Shown: positions 9,693 through 21,146, counted from the first letter of the stretch. The stretch: DNA of 64,000 nt from Enterococcus hermanniensis (GCF_001885945.1 NZ_JXKQ01000001.1:124001-188000); one strand, 5' to 3'. Numbers and translations: made by a program. The notes: generated by a model not told the origin, from the letters alone.

Positions 9693-11165
9693 CTAATCTT
9701 CTTGGTCTATTTTTACCACTGAATTACGTACTTTTTCCATAATTCTGTTCTTGTGGTTCCAACATTCCGTAGACAAATCTACTGGATATTTTTGTGGGTT
9801 CAAATCCCGTTTGTATTCTTCCCATAAAGAATCTAAACTATTTTTTGCCGTTTGTTTGACTTCTTCCAAATCGGGAAGTTCATAAGTCAATTTTCCGTCA
9901 ACAAAAATCTCTTGCAAGATCGGCCGGGCTTCAAAATTTTTCACCGTCTTATTGATATATGGATAGACTGGATGGAACATGAAGATCTCATCTTCTTCCC
10001 GGGGATCTTCATTCCATAAAGTCACATAATCCCCTTCCGATTTTCCATCTGATTTCCGTGTGATACGCCATACTTGTTTTTTACCTGGTGTCGTTACTTT
10101 TTCAGCATTGCTTGAAAGTTTGATCGTATCGATCATTTCGCCTTGCTCATTTTCAATCGAAACTAATTTGAAGACTGCTCCTAAAGCTGGTTGGTCATAG
10201 GCTGTGATCAGTTTTGTCCCTACACCCCAAACATCTATTTTTGCATGTTGCATCTTCAAGTTTAAAATCGTGCCTTCATCTAAGTCATTAGAGGCATAAA
10301 TTTTTGCATCTGGAAAGCCGGCTTCATCTAATTGCTGGCGAACTCGTTTTGAAATATACGCCATATCTCCACTATCGATTCGCACACCTAAGAAATTGAT
10401 CTTATCACCCATTTCCCGTGCGACTTTGATTGCATTAGGTACTCCGGATCTGATCGTATCATACGTATCGACTAAAAAGACACAGTCACGGTGTGTTTGC
10501 GCATAGGCTTTGAAACCATCATAATCATTTCCATACGATTGAATCAATGAATGCGCATGCGTTCCACTGTCAGGAATCCCAAAAATCTTCCCTGCCCGAA
10601 CATTACTAGTAGCATCCGCACCACCAATGTAGGCAGCTCGTGTCCCCCAAAGAGCCGCATCCATTTCTTGCGCCCGACGTGTTCCAAATTCTAATAAAGG
10701 GTCATCGCCGATCACTGATTTGATTCGTGCGGCCTTTGTTGCGATCAAAGTTTGGAAATTAACAATATTTAAAAGTGCTGTTTCGACTAATTGGCAATGT
10801 AGTAAAGGTCCTTCCACTTGAATCAATGGTTCATTGCTGAATACCAACTCGCCTTCAATCACCGAACGAACGGTACAAGAAAATTTAAATTCTCTCAAAT
10901 AATCGATAAAATCAGCTGGATAATCTTCTACTTCTGATAGATAGGCTAGATCACTCTCACTGAAAGTTAGATTTTCTAAATATTTTACAAGACGTTCCAA
11001 TCCGGCAAAGATCACATAGCCATTGTCGAATGGCATATTACGAAAATAGCACTCAAATACGGCATGAAGATCTGCTCGACCTGTCTCCCAATAGGTTTTC
11101 ATCATATTGATCTGATAAAGATCCGTATGAAGGGTCAAACTGTCATCTTCGTACAACTTTTTCAT
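9693..11165 (-). CDS. pncB: Nicotinate phosphoribosyltransferase
   Basis: 490 residues; converts nicotinate and PRPP to nicotinate mononucleotide, the entry step of the salvage route. Visible family motifs are [11 protein letters not shown] at the N-terminus, [27 protein letters not shown] (with the phosphorylatable histidine region), and [14 protein letters not shown] in the PRPP site. First gene of a pncB-nadE operon; lactic acid bacteria generally depend on this route for NAD. Confidence 0.97.
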   Translation of the reverse strand: MKKLYEDDSLTLHTDLYQINMMKTYWETGRADLHAVFECYFRNMPFDNGYVIFAGLERLVKYLENLTFSESDLAYLSEVEDYPADFIDYLREFKFSCTVRSVIEGELVFSNEPLIQVEGPLLHCQLVETALLNIVNFQTLIATKAARIKSVIGDDPLLEFGTRRAQEMDAALWGTRAAYIGGADATSNVRAGKIFGIPDSGTHAHSLIQSYGNDYDGFKAYAQTHRDCVFLVDTYDTIRSGVPNAIKVAREMGDKINFLGVRIDSGDMAYISKRVRQQLDEAGFPDAKIYASNDLDEGTILNLKMQHAKIDVWGVGTKLITAYDQPALGAVFKLVSIENEQGEMIDTIKLSSNAEKVTTPGKKQVWRITRKSDGKSEGDYVTLWNEDPREEDEIFMFHPVYPYINKTVKNFEARPILQEIFVDGKLTYELPDLEEVKQTAKNSLDSLWEEYKRDLNPQKYPVDLSTECWNHKNRIMEKVRNSVVKIDQED

Positions 11166-11211
11166 AGTCCAGGCTCCTCATTTGTTTTTAGTCAATTAAA
11201 CTATTTTTTTT

Positions 11212-11220
11212 ATTATATCA
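11212..11220 (-). promoter_or_regulatory. Extended -10 promoter of pncB-nadE
   Basis: Minus strand TGATATAAT fits TGnTATAAT; no good -35 is seen at 17 bases, as is usual for extended -10 promoters. It lies about 45 bases before the pncB start. Confidence 0.6.
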
Positions 11221-11285
11221 TAATCGCCTTATACGAGTAGTATTAGCTCCTTTAGAAACGGAGAATTTTCATTTTGAAACACAAA

Positions 11286-11336
11286 TAAAAAAAGAAAGTA
11301 AGCCAAAAGTTTTTCTACTTTTGGTTCACTTTCTTT
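11286..11336 (-). terminator. Terminator of the 119-aa protein gene
   Basis: Long stem of AAAGAAAGT..CCAAAAGT (11291-11310) with ACTTTTGG..CACTTTCTTT (11317-11336), followed on the minus strand by seven T. Confidence 0.85.
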
Positions 11337-11339
11337 GAA

Positions 11340-11699
11340 TTAATCTTTTGGTACAGTATATTTGATAGAAATAATATCTTTATAGGATTTTTTTGGTCTG
11401 ATCCCTGCTTCATCGATTTGTTTTTTATAACCGACATTGATTGATACCTCTTTACGATCGACTTTCAATAAACGATGAATGATTGTATCGACTTCTTTGT
11501 GGTTGATTTTACGTTGGCGATTCAATAACAACAACTCGATCGTGTCGAAGCGGTCGGCATAAATAATTTCTGTTCGATCATAAGCGTACAATTTAAAATA
11601 TTTAACTGCTTGACGGTTATCAAAAGCATATTTCGTCAAGTTTGGATACAATGTTTCGATATTTAGGTTGCTATTTAACGGTGTTTCGATTAATTTCAT
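11340..11699 (-). CDS. Conserved hypothetical protein, 119 residues (possibly DUF1827)
   Basis: A soluble, basic alpha/beta protein starting MKLIETPLNSNL with GAGGAG before the ATG. It resembles the small DUF1827-type proteins of enterococci and lactobacilli, but I give that name from memory and with caution. There is no catalytic motif I can point to. It is monocistronic, with its own terminator, between the NAD salvage operon and groEL. An inverted repeat TTAGTTA / TAACTAA lies around 11731-11747 in its leader. Confidence 0.7.
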   Translation of the reverse strand: MKLIETPLNSNLNIETLYPNLTKYAFDNRQAVKYFKLYAYDRTEIIYADRFDTIELLLLNRQRKINHKEVDTIIHRLLKVDRKEVSINVGYKKQIDEAGIRPKKSYKDIISIKYTVPKD

Positions 11700-11847
11700 C
11701 CAATCAACTCCTCTGTCCTTACAATTGTTTAGTTAAAAAATAACTAACTCTCACTAATTATTTTACCATAGTTATTCTGTGATTTTTCTTCATAATTAAA
11801 TTTTTTTTGAAAAAAACAACTAAAAAACTTTGCTTATTTTTATAAAT

Positions 11848-11882
11848 AAAAAAAATCATCGGAAAAAGTTTCCGATGATTTT
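11848..11882 (-). terminator. Terminator after groEL
   Basis: AATCATCGGAAA / TTTCCGATGATT stem with an AAGT loop, then a minus-strand T run; nine bases beyond the groEL stop. Confidence 0.92.
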
Positions 11883-11892
11883 TGCTTTACTT

Positions 11893-13533
<1,641 letters not shown>

Positions 13534-13544
13534 TCATTAATTTT

Positions 13545-13829
13545 TTATTCAACGATTGCCATGATATCTTTTGCAGCGATGATCAAATATTCACTGCCTT
13601 CATATTTCACTTCTGTACCAGAATATTTTTCAAACATTACCATATCGCCAACAGCTACTGGCATTGGACTTTTTTCACCGTTTTCCAGTACATTGCCTTC
13701 ACCCACAGCAACAACTTTCGCTGTTTGTGGTTTTTCTTTGGCAGCAGATGCCAATACTAGGCCTCCAACTGTTTTTTCTTCTTCTTGAGCGACTTCAAGA
13801 ATGACACGATCACCTAATGGTTTTAACAC
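13545..13829 (-). CDS. groES: 10 kDa co-chaperonin GroES
   Basis: 94 residues beginning [13 protein letters not shown], encoded from a GTG start. A TTG five codons upstream is in frame but lies inside the RBS GGAGGG, which is spaced correctly for the GTG at 13829, so the GTG is chosen. Mobile loop ([19 protein letters not shown]) and roof region are normal. First gene of groESL. Confidence 0.97.
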   Translation of the reverse strand: MLKPLGDRVILEVAQEEEKTVGGLVLASAAKEKPQTAKVVAVGEGNVLENGEKSPMPVAVGDMVMFEKYSGTEVKYEGSEYLIIAAKDIMAIVE

Positions 13830-13865
13830 GATAAATCCCTCCAACTAGTAATGATTTTTCAAATA

Positions 13866-13892
13866 TTAGCACTCTTTGATATCGAGTGCTAA
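13866..13892 (-). promoter_or_regulatory. CIRCE operator (HrcA site)
   Basis: TTAGCACTC, nine bases, GAGTGCTAA: a perfect match to the CIRCE consensus, lying between the groES promoter and RBS. HrcA repression of groESL is the known role. Confidence 0.97.
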
Positions 13893-13904
13893 CTCACAGT
13901 TATT

Positions 13905-13933
13905 ATCATACTCATTTTTACTTCTTTTTGCAA
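13905..13933 (-). promoter_or_regulatory. groESL promoter
   Basis: Minus strand TTGCAA (13933-13928), 17-base spacer, TATGAT (13910-13905), with the CIRCE beginning about 12 bases downstream, where it would block initiation. Confidence 0.85.
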
Positions 13934-14026
13934 GTCCTTGGTTTATCTTTTTCGATTTTTCTGCTGCAAAGCTTTTCTTCAACTTATGGTATACTTGAAC
14001 ACAACACGGTTTAGAAAGGAAGAAAG

Positions 14027-14671
14027 ATGGACGCAAAAAAATATAGTTTTATCACCATTGCTACCTATGGATTTGTCTTGTTTTCGCCATTGTTTTTTCA
14101 GCGCTTTTTTAATGCCGGTCAATCCCAAATTATCCAGCTAACTACCTTGGCTTATTTTTTAGGTGCTGTATTAATGATTGTTTATCGTTACAAATCACAG
14201 CTTTTTAAAATTGAAAATAAACAAAAATCATGGGTTTTAGCCGGACTAATTGGGCTGGTTGGCATTCCAGTCTCGCTTATATTGCAAGTAGCGATCCTAC
14301 AAATCGAACAACACCTTTTAGGTCAAACGGCAGCTTCTCAAAATACAGAGAACATTGTCCAATTGATCATGAATAATATGGTCTTTATCTTAGCCACTAC
14401 GATTGCTGGTCCAATCATGGAAGAATTTGTTTTTCGTCGTGCGATTTTTGGCGCCCTTGAAATAAAGTTTGGCTTTTGGATTCCTACATTGATCAGTTCT
14501 TTGCTGTTTGCTTTTGCTCACAATGATGGCCATTATCTTTTGTATGCAGGTCTAGGTTTCTTATTCTGTGGAATGTACCGTTATAGCGGCCGAATCTGGA
14601 CATCGATGATTACCCATGTTGGAATGAATCTGTTAGTAGTGATCACTCAGCTTGCTCTACAATCAAAATAA
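14027..14671 (+). CDS. CPBP family intramembrane metalloprotease
   Basis: A 214-residue polytopic membrane protein. The Abi/CPBP (Rce1-like) motifs are present in order: MEEFVFRR (E132, E133), FAFAH (H165) and THVGMN (H197, N201), the presumed zinc ligands and catalytic base. Family members cleave prenylated proteins or process bacteriocins and give immunity; no bacteriocin gene is visible next to it. It is transcribed divergently from groESL, with a candidate -10 TATACT at 13990-13995. RBS AGGAAG precedes the ATG. Confidence 0.88.
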   Translation: MDAKKYSFITIATYGFVLFSPLFFQRFFNAGQSQIIQLTTLAYFLGAVLMIVYRYKSQLFKIENKQKSWVLAGLIGLVGIPVSLILQVAILQIEQHLLGQTAASQNTENIVQLIMNNMVFILATTIAGPIMEEFVFRRAIFGALEIKFGFWIPTLISSLLFAFAHNDGHYLLYAGLGFLFCGMYRYSGRIWTSMITHVGMNLLVVITQLALQSK

Positions 14672-14703
14672 TTGCAAACCATATCTTTTGCCTTTTGATC
14701 CTA

Positions 14704-14741
14704 ACCTCCTTAGACTGAAAGTATCACAATGTCTAGGGGGG
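14704..14741 (+). promoter_or_regulatory. Hairpin sequestering the RBS of the NAD(P)-binding protein
   Basis: CCTCCTTAGAC (14705-14715) can pair along its whole length with GTCTAGGGGGG (14731-14741) in RNA, 11 pairs including two G-U, around a 15-base loop. The right arm contains the whole Shine-Dalgarno run seven bases before the ATG at 14748; the left arm looks like an anti-Shine-Dalgarno. Translational control is inferred. The TAGAC/GTCTA core could instead be a DNA operator. Confidence 0.5.
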
Positions 14742-14747
14742 GTTTTT

Positions 14748-15368
14748 ATGAAAATTGGAATTATTGGCGCGACTGGAAATGCGGGCTCATTGATTTTAAA
14801 AGAAGCATTGTCTCGTGATTTATCGGTAACTGCCATTGTCAGACATCCAGAGAAACTACAAGTGAAAGTTCCTATCTTAGTTAAAGATTTATTCGAGCTT
14901 ACACCTAAAGATGTCGCTTTTTTTGATGTCATTATCGATGCCTTTCGGCCACCTGTTGGTCAAGAAGAAATGCATCAAACGTCGCTCAAACATTTAGCAG
15001 ATATATTACGCGATACCGATACTCGTTTGCTCGTGGTCGGTGGTGCTTCTTCTTTGTTCATTAATGATAACCAACGGATGATCGATGTTTCTAATCCACA
15101 AGTCGATTATTATCCAACAGCCTATAATATGTATCAAGCTTTTTTGAGCCTTAAGATAGAAGAGCAAGTCAATTGGACATATTTAAGTCCAGCAGCAAAT
15201 TTCATTCCTGATGGAAAGCGAACAGGTCATTACTTTACAAGCGATGATCACTTACAGAAAAATACCGCTGGAAAAAGTGAGATCAGTATGGCTGATTATG
15301 CGATTGCAATCATTGATGAAGTCATCGAACCACGCCATTTAAAACAACAATTCAGTGTTTATAGTTGA
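14748..15368 (+). CDS. NAD(P)-binding NmrA/atypical SDR family protein
   Basis: 206 residues; a Rossmann fold with the nucleotide-binding loop GATGNAG at 7-13, then LVVGGASSLF and YLSPAANFIPDGKRTGHY. It matches the YwnB/NmrA-like group of NAD(P)-binding proteins, which act as redox sensors or reductases of unknown substrate. The frame is open 32 codons further upstream, but the ATG at 14748 follows an AGGGGGGG ribosome site and starts directly with the beta-alpha-beta motif. The RBS is paired in a predicted hairpin, see that entry. Confidence 0.85.
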   Translation: MKIGIIGATGNAGSLILKEALSRDLSVTAIVRHPEKLQVKVPILVKDLFELTPKDVAFFDVIIDAFRPPVGQEEMHQTSLKHLADILRDTDTRLLVVGGASSLFINDNQRMIDVSNPQVDYYPTAYNMYQAFLSLKIEEQVNWTYLSPAANFIPDGKRTGHYFTSDDHLQKNTAGKSEISMADYAIAIIDEVIEPRHLKQQFSVYS

Positions 15369-15372
15369 TCAC

Positions 15373-15409
15373 AAAAAAAGGCAAGCCTGCATCTGCAAGC
15401 TTGCCTTTT
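15373..15409. terminator. Bidirectional terminator between the NmrA-like gene and walJ
   Basis: GGCAAGC / GCTTGCC stem around a 12-base loop, with A and T tracts on the two sides. It overlaps the last codon of walJ, so both convergent genes can use it. Confidence 0.85.
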
Positions 15410-16217
15410 AAATCGCAAATAGATCAGTCGCACTATCAGGATCAGTATCAAAGATTTGGAACTGGTGATTCACACCCAAGTCATAACGCGTCAATGTTTC
15501 TTCCATCGTCATATGTGCCAATTCTTTCATATTGTTTTCTCGGCTCAAATGGCCTAGATAGATCCGTTTTGTCCGATCACCAAGGATATCCGTCATCACT
15601 AATGCACCATCATCATTTGATAAATGGCCCCGATCCCCTAAGATCCGCTGTTTCAAACTCCATGGATAAGCACCCATCCGTAACATTTCTAAGTCATGAT
15701 TACTTTCAACTAAATAGGCATCGGCATCACGAATCGTTCCTTTCACGTGTTCGCTAGCATATCCTGTATCTGTAAGCATCACAAATGAATGTCCGTCTTT
15801 ATAAAAACGATAAAACTGCGGTGCAGCAGCATCGTGTGAAACACCAAAACTTTCGATATCTAAGTCCCCAAAAGTTAGGACTTTTCCCATATCAAAAATT
15901 TGTTTTTGTTCCAAATCGACTTTTCCGATCAGTGGAGCCATCGCTTCCCACGTTTTTTCGTTGGCATAAACAGGTAATTTATATTTTCTTGCTAAAACAC
16001 CTACGCCGTGTATATGGTCGCGGTGTTCATGGGTCACTAAAATCGCATCAAGATCTTCAGGTTTTCGATCGACCTCTGCCAATAATGAAGTGATTTTTTT
16101 CCCACTCAAACCAGCATCAACTAAAATTCTTTTTTGCGATGTTTCTAAGTACAATGAATTTCCTGTACTGCCGCTTGCTAAGATGCTAACTTTGAAGGCA
16201 TGATTCATTTCTAACAT
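15408..16217 (-). CDS. walJ: MBL-fold metallohydrolase WalJ (YycJ/VicX)
   Basis: 269 residues with the metallo-beta-lactamase motif THEHRDHIHG and the N-terminal VSILASGSTGNSLYLE typical of YycJ. Homologues are implicated in coordinating DNA replication and cell division with wall synthesis and are the last gene of the wal operon. The longest frame starts at 16259; I prefer the ATG at 16217 because GAGAGGA lies 10 bases upstream and the length then fits the family. Confidence 0.92.
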   Translation of the reverse strand: MLEMNHAFKVSILASGSTGNSLYLETSQKRILVDAGLSGKKITSLLAEVDRKPEDLDAILVTHEHRDHIHGVGVLARKYKLPVYANEKTWEAMAPLIGKVDLEQKQIFDMGKVLTFGDLDIESFGVSHDAAAPQFYRFYKDGHSFVMLTDTGYASEHVKGTIRDADAYLVESNHDLEMLRMGAYPWSLKQRILGDRGHLSNDDGALVMTDILGDRTKRIYLGHLSRENNMKELAHMTMEETLTRYDLGVNHQFQIFDTDPDSATDLFAI

Positions 16218-16265
16218 GAGCAATTGGTCCTCTCTTTCAAAACTGTTCCCAGTATACAACCCTTT

Positions 16266-17111
16266 TTATGGATTTTCCACCTTTGGAACCAAATTGTTCG
16301 TAATCACTTGATTGTTCAATGCATTGACTTTTTCAATTTGTGTCGTCTTATCAGGCGTTCGAATATTGACGAACCACACGGGGACATAAACATTTTTTTC
16401 TTGAACCTCTAGTGTTCGAAAATACCCCAGATAAACATTCGTGATGGTTGATTTGGCTGGAATATTATTGTTGATATACAACGTATTCAAAATTTCTTTT
16501 TCTGAATATAAGGTCATCTTTTCCCGTAATGGTTCGATTTCCTTTAAGCGCGTTTGTGTATATTTCATCACTTGCTCTTCATCATTTTCTTTTTCGATAT
16601 CCATCGTTACTCGAGAAGTCTCATCGATAAAGGGAATCCCTTCGTAGGATTGCGCACCAATGATTTTCCCCAGGTCATCGTCTTTTCTAGAAAGGTTTGA
16701 GAGATAGGTGTACTCATTTCCTTTTAAGATGAACTCTTTGTCGGCCATCAGACGTTTGAAACTATTCGCTGATTTTTTTAAATCAAACTTAGTGCCACTA
16801 TTAGGGTAACTGGTCAACACTTTATCTAAAGCATTTGACGTACTAGCGACCGCTTGATTGGCTGGTTCACTGAGCAAAGAAACAAAATTATCTTGTTCGG
16901 CACTTAAATAATACCCTTCACGATGGTCATCAGAAATGGTTCCTTCGACCTCGATATTGTCATTTTCTAAGCGTTGCAAGATATCTTCACGTTGATTCGA
17001 GCTTGTGACCAACCGCTGCTCATGCTGATTGCTCCAATAGATACTAAAAAGAAAAATATTTAATCCAATAAATACGAGAAAAAAGATTTGTTCAATTTTT
17101 CTAAAGTCCAA
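16266..17111 (-). CDS. walI: Two-component system regulatory protein WalI (YycI)
   Basis: 281 residues: one N-terminal membrane helix (about 10-27) and an extracytoplasmic domain. It starts at a TTG directly after the walH stop (TAA TTG), with GGGGG upstream. WalI and WalH form a membrane complex with WalK and modulate its activity. Sequence similarity in this family is low; identification rests on the domain layout and position. Confidence 0.9.
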   Translation of the reverse strand: MDFRKIEQIFFLVFIGLNIFLFSIYWSNQHEQRLVTSSNQREDILQRLENDNIEVEGTISDDHREGYYLSAEQDNFVSLLSEPANQAVASTSNALDKVLTSYPNSGTKFDLKKSANSFKRLMADKEFILKGNEYTYLSNLSRKDDDLGKIIGAQSYEGIPFIDETSRVTMDIEKENDEEQVMKYTQTRLKEIEPLREKMTLYSEKEILNTLYINNNIPAKSTITNVYLGYFRTLEVQEKNVYVPVWFVNIRTPDKTTQIEKVNALNNQVITNNLVPKVENP

Positions 17112-18425
17112 TTAGTTTGCCCCCGTCTCTAGATTTCCTTGCATCAGCTGGTCAGCTGAATACCAGTTATCATCGTATTTGACAAACCATTCTGGTATCA
17201 GTGATACCAGTTTATTGACGCCATCAATATCCTGCCAAGTATAACCGATAATAAAACTTTGGATATGATCCAAATCGATGCCTGCAGCTACTAAATTATT
17301 TTCAACTTCTAAGGTACTTGGCAATTCGACTTCTTCATCGGAAGGAATCGGTACCTGAACCGTATCCATACTGGTTTCAATCGTTACTTTAGCATCCGCA
17401 TTATTGGGTTGTGGATCTATTGAGATACTCATCTTTCCTTTTGAAGAGGTACTGAAGATCGGATAACCTTCGACAAAGATTCGATAATTGATCATTTTGT
17501 CTTTCTGATCAAAATAGCGCAGATTCCCCACAGAGGTTCCTAAGCGACTGATGTAATGGAATGTTTGGCTATAAATACTTTTATCTTTTAAATCATCTGG
17601 TAGTTCTCCATTAAAGGTGACCAATCGTTTTTGCTCATTCATCATCAATTCTTCATGCCCACTGATGAATGAGCGTGTCCCGCTAGCTTCTTCTTCTCCT
17701 GTTGCCTGATCTGGATTCTGGAAAAAAGCATTTCTGAACAACGAATCAGATTGAGTCGTTAAAATATAACTGTATTTTTTCAAACGGACGCGTTCTTGCG
17801 TTTTGAGTAACCGAGGAAACGTTGAATTATCACTCGACATGCTCAAATAACGGCTTTGATTCTTTTCGTAAATTTCTTTTACATTTGAGGCGTCTACAGA
17901 AGCCGTTGCCTCATAAACGATATTCTCTTTATAATTCAAAAAACGAATCTTTTTTCTAGCAAAATCGACTTGAATTTTAGAAAAAGTGATCGCATCTGCA
18001 TTTTTCAAAGCTTTTAGACTAATTGGCATATCAAATACTTTTACATACTCTGCTAACGAAAAATTTCCCTCGTAATTCAGTTCGATCCCATCATTCAAAC
18101 TATAATAGTTTTGAATTTCTGCTTCGCCACTAGCTACTTGCTGCAATTGACCATAAGTACTCTCGGTCAAACGAGCTTGTGTAGTGGCCAATAAATTTTC
18201 ACTACTAGTTTGATATTTTCCGTCATGAATATCCCAAATCCCGCGCAATGGTAAAAAAGCATCAGTAGCTTTCGCATAATTTTGAGCATTTTTCACGGTT
18301 TGTTTGCTCGTATTCACTTCAGTTGTTTTAACAGTGGGACTTAACCAAATCGCGTACGTCAATGCCAAGCTTAATAAAATCAAACCCAAAAGTGCAATTC
18401 GGATAATTTTTTCTGATAATCTCAT
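17112..18425 (-). CDS. walH: Two-component system regulatory protein WalH (YycH)
   Basis: 437 residues: an N-terminal membrane helix (about 6-28) followed by a large extracytoplasmic domain. The ATG at 18425 overlaps the walK stop as ATGA and has AGGAGG 10 bases upstream; a TTG two codons earlier is too close to that site. Role as for WalI: negative or fine control of WalK signalling. Confidence 0.9.
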   Translation of the reverse strand: MRLSEKIIRIALLGLILLSLALTYAIWLSPTVKTTEVNTSKQTVKNAQNYAKATDAFLPLRGIWDIHDGKYQTSSENLLATTQARLTESTYGQLQQVASGEAEIQNYYSLNDGIELNYEGNFSLAEYVKVFDMPISLKALKNADAITFSKIQVDFARKKIRFLNYKENIVYEATASVDASNVKEIYEKNQSRYLSMSSDNSTFPRLLKTQERVRLKKYSYILTTQSDSLFRNAFFQNPDQATGEEEASGTRSFISGHEELMMNEQKRLVTFNGELPDDLKDKSIYSQTFHYISRLGTSVGNLRYFDQKDKMINYRIFVEGYPIFSTSSKGKMSISIDPQPNNADAKVTIETSMDTVQVPIPSDEEVELPSTLEVENNLVAAGIDLDHIQSFIIGYTWQDIDGVNKLVSLIPEWFVKYDDNWYSADQLMQGNLETGAN

Positions 18426-20245
18426 TCCCAAATATCCTCCTCATAAGGCTCATAAGGTAAAGAAATATAAAATGTCGACCCTTTGCCTTCAACACTCTCT
18501 ACCCAGATTTGACCATTGTGAGCTTTCATGACTTCTTTTGAAATGGCTAGACCTAAACCGGTCCCCCCTTGTTGACGGGCCCGAGCTTTATCGACTCGAT
18601 AAAAACGTTCAAAGACTTTATCTAAATCTTTTTTAGGAATTCCTAGCCCTTCATCTGAGATTCCTAAGACAACATTGTTATGTGTCTCCATCAACCGAAC
18701 GGTGATCTTTCCACCATCTGGCGAATACTTGATCGCATTATTCATGATATTATCGATTACTTGCATGAGTTTATCAGTATCAATCTCGACCCATAGATCA
18801 CGCTCAGTAAACTCACGGACGATGCGATAATTTTTCTCCTGACCGGTAACCATCATATCAAAACGATCTAGAATATAATCGACCAATTCATTGAAATTGA
18901 CTAACTCAAGATCCATTTGTTGAGCACCAGAATCCATCCGAGAAAGATTTAATAAGTCATTGATCATGCGAATCATTCGATCCGTCTCACCTAGAGTTAC
19001 TTGAATAAAGTTTGGTGCGATATTTTCATCTTGCCAAGCCCCTTCTTCTAACGCTTCTAGATAGCTGCGTACACTAGTTAGCGGTGTTCGTAATTCATGT
19101 GAGACGTTCGATACGAACTGACGACGTTCTTCAGCGGTTTTTTCTTGTTCTGTCACGTCATGTAACACGACAACCAGTCCGCTGATAAAGCCTGATTCAC
19201 GCCGGATCATCGCAAAGTCTGAACGCAAAGTAATTCGATCTTCTTCATTTTTTGAACGATCAATCAAAATTTCTCCTGGAGCTTCCAATAATTTACGCAA
19301 GGTGTATTCTTCTTCTAAATCTAATAAGGTTAAGATTGATTGACCAATCGCTTCTTCATTACTCATGTCTAATAAAGACAAAGCCATCTCGTTGATCGTG
19401 ATAACTTTCCCACGTCGATCGGTAGCAATAACACCATCAGTCATGTGGGTCAAAACACTATCTAGTCGATTGCGTTCTGCTTCCATCGTATCTTGTGCAT
19501 CTTCGACACGATCAGATAGTTTATTAAACGTTTCGGCTAATTGACTTAGTTCATCATGTCCATGGATCTCGACTTTTTCAGAATAATCACCTTGTGCGAT
19601 TCGCATCGCTTGTTTCTGCATTTCTTTGATGGGCTTGGTGATCGAGCGGGCAACCAATAAAGCCACAATGATCGATATCAGCCCCGCAATAACCGAAGCC
19701 GTAAAGAAAATCAATGCAGTATTGCTTATTTCGGTATATTTTTGTTCAATATTACTCTTAACATAAAGAGCCCCGATCACAGCCGAATCGCCGGTCGGGG
19801 ACTGAATAGGTTGAACATTGATATATACCCGTTGATTGTTGTCATCGAGCGTCACATATTGTTTCAATGAAAAATCAGCGATATCACTGGAATCATTTTT
19901 CTTTCCAACGACTGAATCCTTTTGGCCCACATCGTTGGTGGCCAAAACGATCCCCTTATCATCGACGACCCACATCTCTTTGATGTCAGCCGCAGTGTTG
20001 TTTTCTAGGATCCGTTGCAACTGTGTTGCTTCATTTTCACTGTTTTCAGCCATTGTCGAAGCAATCGTGGTACTTAACAAAGCCACGCGTTGATTCATAT
20101 CCTTCGTAAAACTATTGATCGTTGATCTTTCAAGGCCACGAATAAAGTACGCACCGATAAGTTCGATTGAAATCAGTAAAATCAAAATAAATGAAAACGC
20201 GACTTTAAAATTTACTGATCGATAAAAACGGACTTTCTTTTCCAT
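18422..20245 (-). CDS. walK: Sensor histidine kinase WalK
   Basis: 607 residues: TM1 (about 12-32), extracytoplasmic sensor loop (to about 175), TM2 (about 177-198), HAMP, PAS (about 260-370), HisKA with the phosphorylated H383 in VSHELRTP, and HATPase_c with the N box and DEGLGIP, FYRVDKAR and GGTGLGLAI boxes. Essential kinase controlling autolysins and wall turnover in Firmicutes. Twelve bases downstream of walR, overlapping walH by four. Confidence 0.97.
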   Translation of the reverse strand: MEKKVRFYRSVNFKVAFSFILILLISIELIGAYFIRGLERSTINSFTKDMNQRVALLSTTIASTMAENSENEATQLQRILENNTAADIKEMWVVDDKGIVLATNDVGQKDSVVGKKNDSSDIADFSLKQYVTLDDNNQRVYINVQPIQSPTGDSAVIGALYVKSNIEQKYTEISNTALIFFTASVIAGLISIIVALLVARSITKPIKEMQKQAMRIAQGDYSEKVEIHGHDELSQLAETFNKLSDRVEDAQDTMEAERNRLDSVLTHMTDGVIATDRRGKVITINEMALSLLDMSNEEAIGQSILTLLDLEEEYTLRKLLEAPGEILIDRSKNEEDRITLRSDFAMIRRESGFISGLVVVLHDVTEQEKTAEERRQFVSNVSHELRTPLTSVRSYLEALEEGAWQDENIAPNFIQVTLGETDRMIRMINDLLNLSRMDSGAQQMDLELVNFNELVDYILDRFDMMVTGQEKNYRIVREFTERDLWVEIDTDKLMQVIDNIMNNAIKYSPDGGKITVRLMETHNNVVLGISDEGLGIPKKDLDKVFERFYRVDKARARQQGGTGLGLAISKEVMKAHNGQIWVESVEGKGSTFYISLPYEPYEEDIWE

Positions 20246-20256
20246 GTTCCCTTCCT

Positions 20257-20961
20257 TTAATCCTGTTCAGGATTGCGTAGATAATAGCCTACGCCACGTC
20301 TCGTTACTAAATATGTTGGATGACTAGGGTTGTCTTCGATTTTTTCCCGTAAACGACGAACGGTCACATCAACTGTGCGAACATCGCCAAAATAATCATA
20401 ACCCCAAACGGTTTGCAATAAATGCTCCCGTGTCATTACTTGACCAATATGTTTGGCTAAATAATGTAATAGTTCAAATTCGCGGTGTGTTAATTCGATC
20501 GTACCACCATGTTTTGTCACCATATAAGCATCTGGATGGATCGTCAAGTCCCCAATCGTTAAATCCGTTTGTGTCGTAGGTTCTTCTTCTTTTGGTGTTT
20601 GACCACCACGACGTAGGTTGGCTTTTACTCGTGCGATTAATTCACGATTAGAAAAAGGTTTCGTTACATAATCGTCCGCACCTAATTCTAAACCTAAAAC
20701 TTTATCGATTTCAGAATCTTTTGCCGTTACCATAATGATCGGCATCTCATGGGTTTTGCGTACTTCACGAGCTACTTCTAAACCATCTTTTTTTGGCAAC
20801 ATCAAATCCAAGATAATCAAATCTGGATTCACTTCTTCCACTTTCACTAAAGCTTCCTCACCATCATAAGCGGTAAAGACTTCATAGCCTTCTTTCGTCA
20901 AATTGAACTTAACAATATCGGAAATCGGTTTTTCATCATCAACAACTAAAATTTTTTTCAC
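20257..20961 (-). CDS. walR: Response regulator WalR
   Basis: 234 residues, OmpR/PhoB class: receiver domain with acidic pocket DDE (9-11 region), phospho-acceptor D52 and KPFSNREL, then a winged-helix C-terminal domain ending [16 protein letters not shown]. It starts with GTG behind GAGGTGA. First gene of walRKHIJ; essential in most Firmicutes. Confidence 0.98.
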   Translation of the reverse strand: MKKILVVDDEKPISDIVKFNLTKEGYEVFTAYDGEEALVKVEEVNPDLIILDLMLPKKDGLEVAREVRKTHEMPIIMVTAKDSEIDKVLGLELGADDYVTKPFSNRELIARVKANLRRGGQTPKEEEPTTQTDLTIGDLTIHPDAYMVTKHGGTIELTHREFELLHYLAKHIGQVMTREHLLQTVWGYDYFGDVRTVDVTVRRLREKIEDNPSHPTYLVTRRGVGYYLRNPEQD

Positions 20962-21008
20962 TAAGAGTCACCTCATACCTTTTTTTAAGTTTGTATGTAC
21001 GCCTTCTC

Positions 21009-21037
21009 ATTATACAATAATTTCAATAGTGTTTCAT
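21009..21037 (-). promoter_or_regulatory. Candidate walR promoter
   Basis: Minus strand ATGAAA (21037-21032), 17-base spacer, TATAAT (21014-21009). The -35 matches four of six consensus bases. A second TATAAT at 21050-21045 lacks a good -35. Confidence 0.5.
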
Positions 21038-21114
21038 CTTTTCAATTATACTACTGTTCTTTTACAATAATTACTTAAGAAAAAAAGCAAAAAAATTGAC
21101 GGCACCAAATCAGC

Positions 21115-21143
21115 AAAAAAGACGAGCAAAAGCTCGTCTTTAA
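21115..21143 (-). terminator. Terminator after the DegV gene
   Basis: GACGAGC / GCTCGTC stem with an AAAA loop, followed on the minus strand by six T. Confidence 0.9.
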
Positions 21144-21146
21144 TAA

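Noticed and set aside
16218-16259. Upstream start for walJ
   Set aside because: It would add 14 residues not typical of the family and lacks an RBS, whereas 16217 has one.
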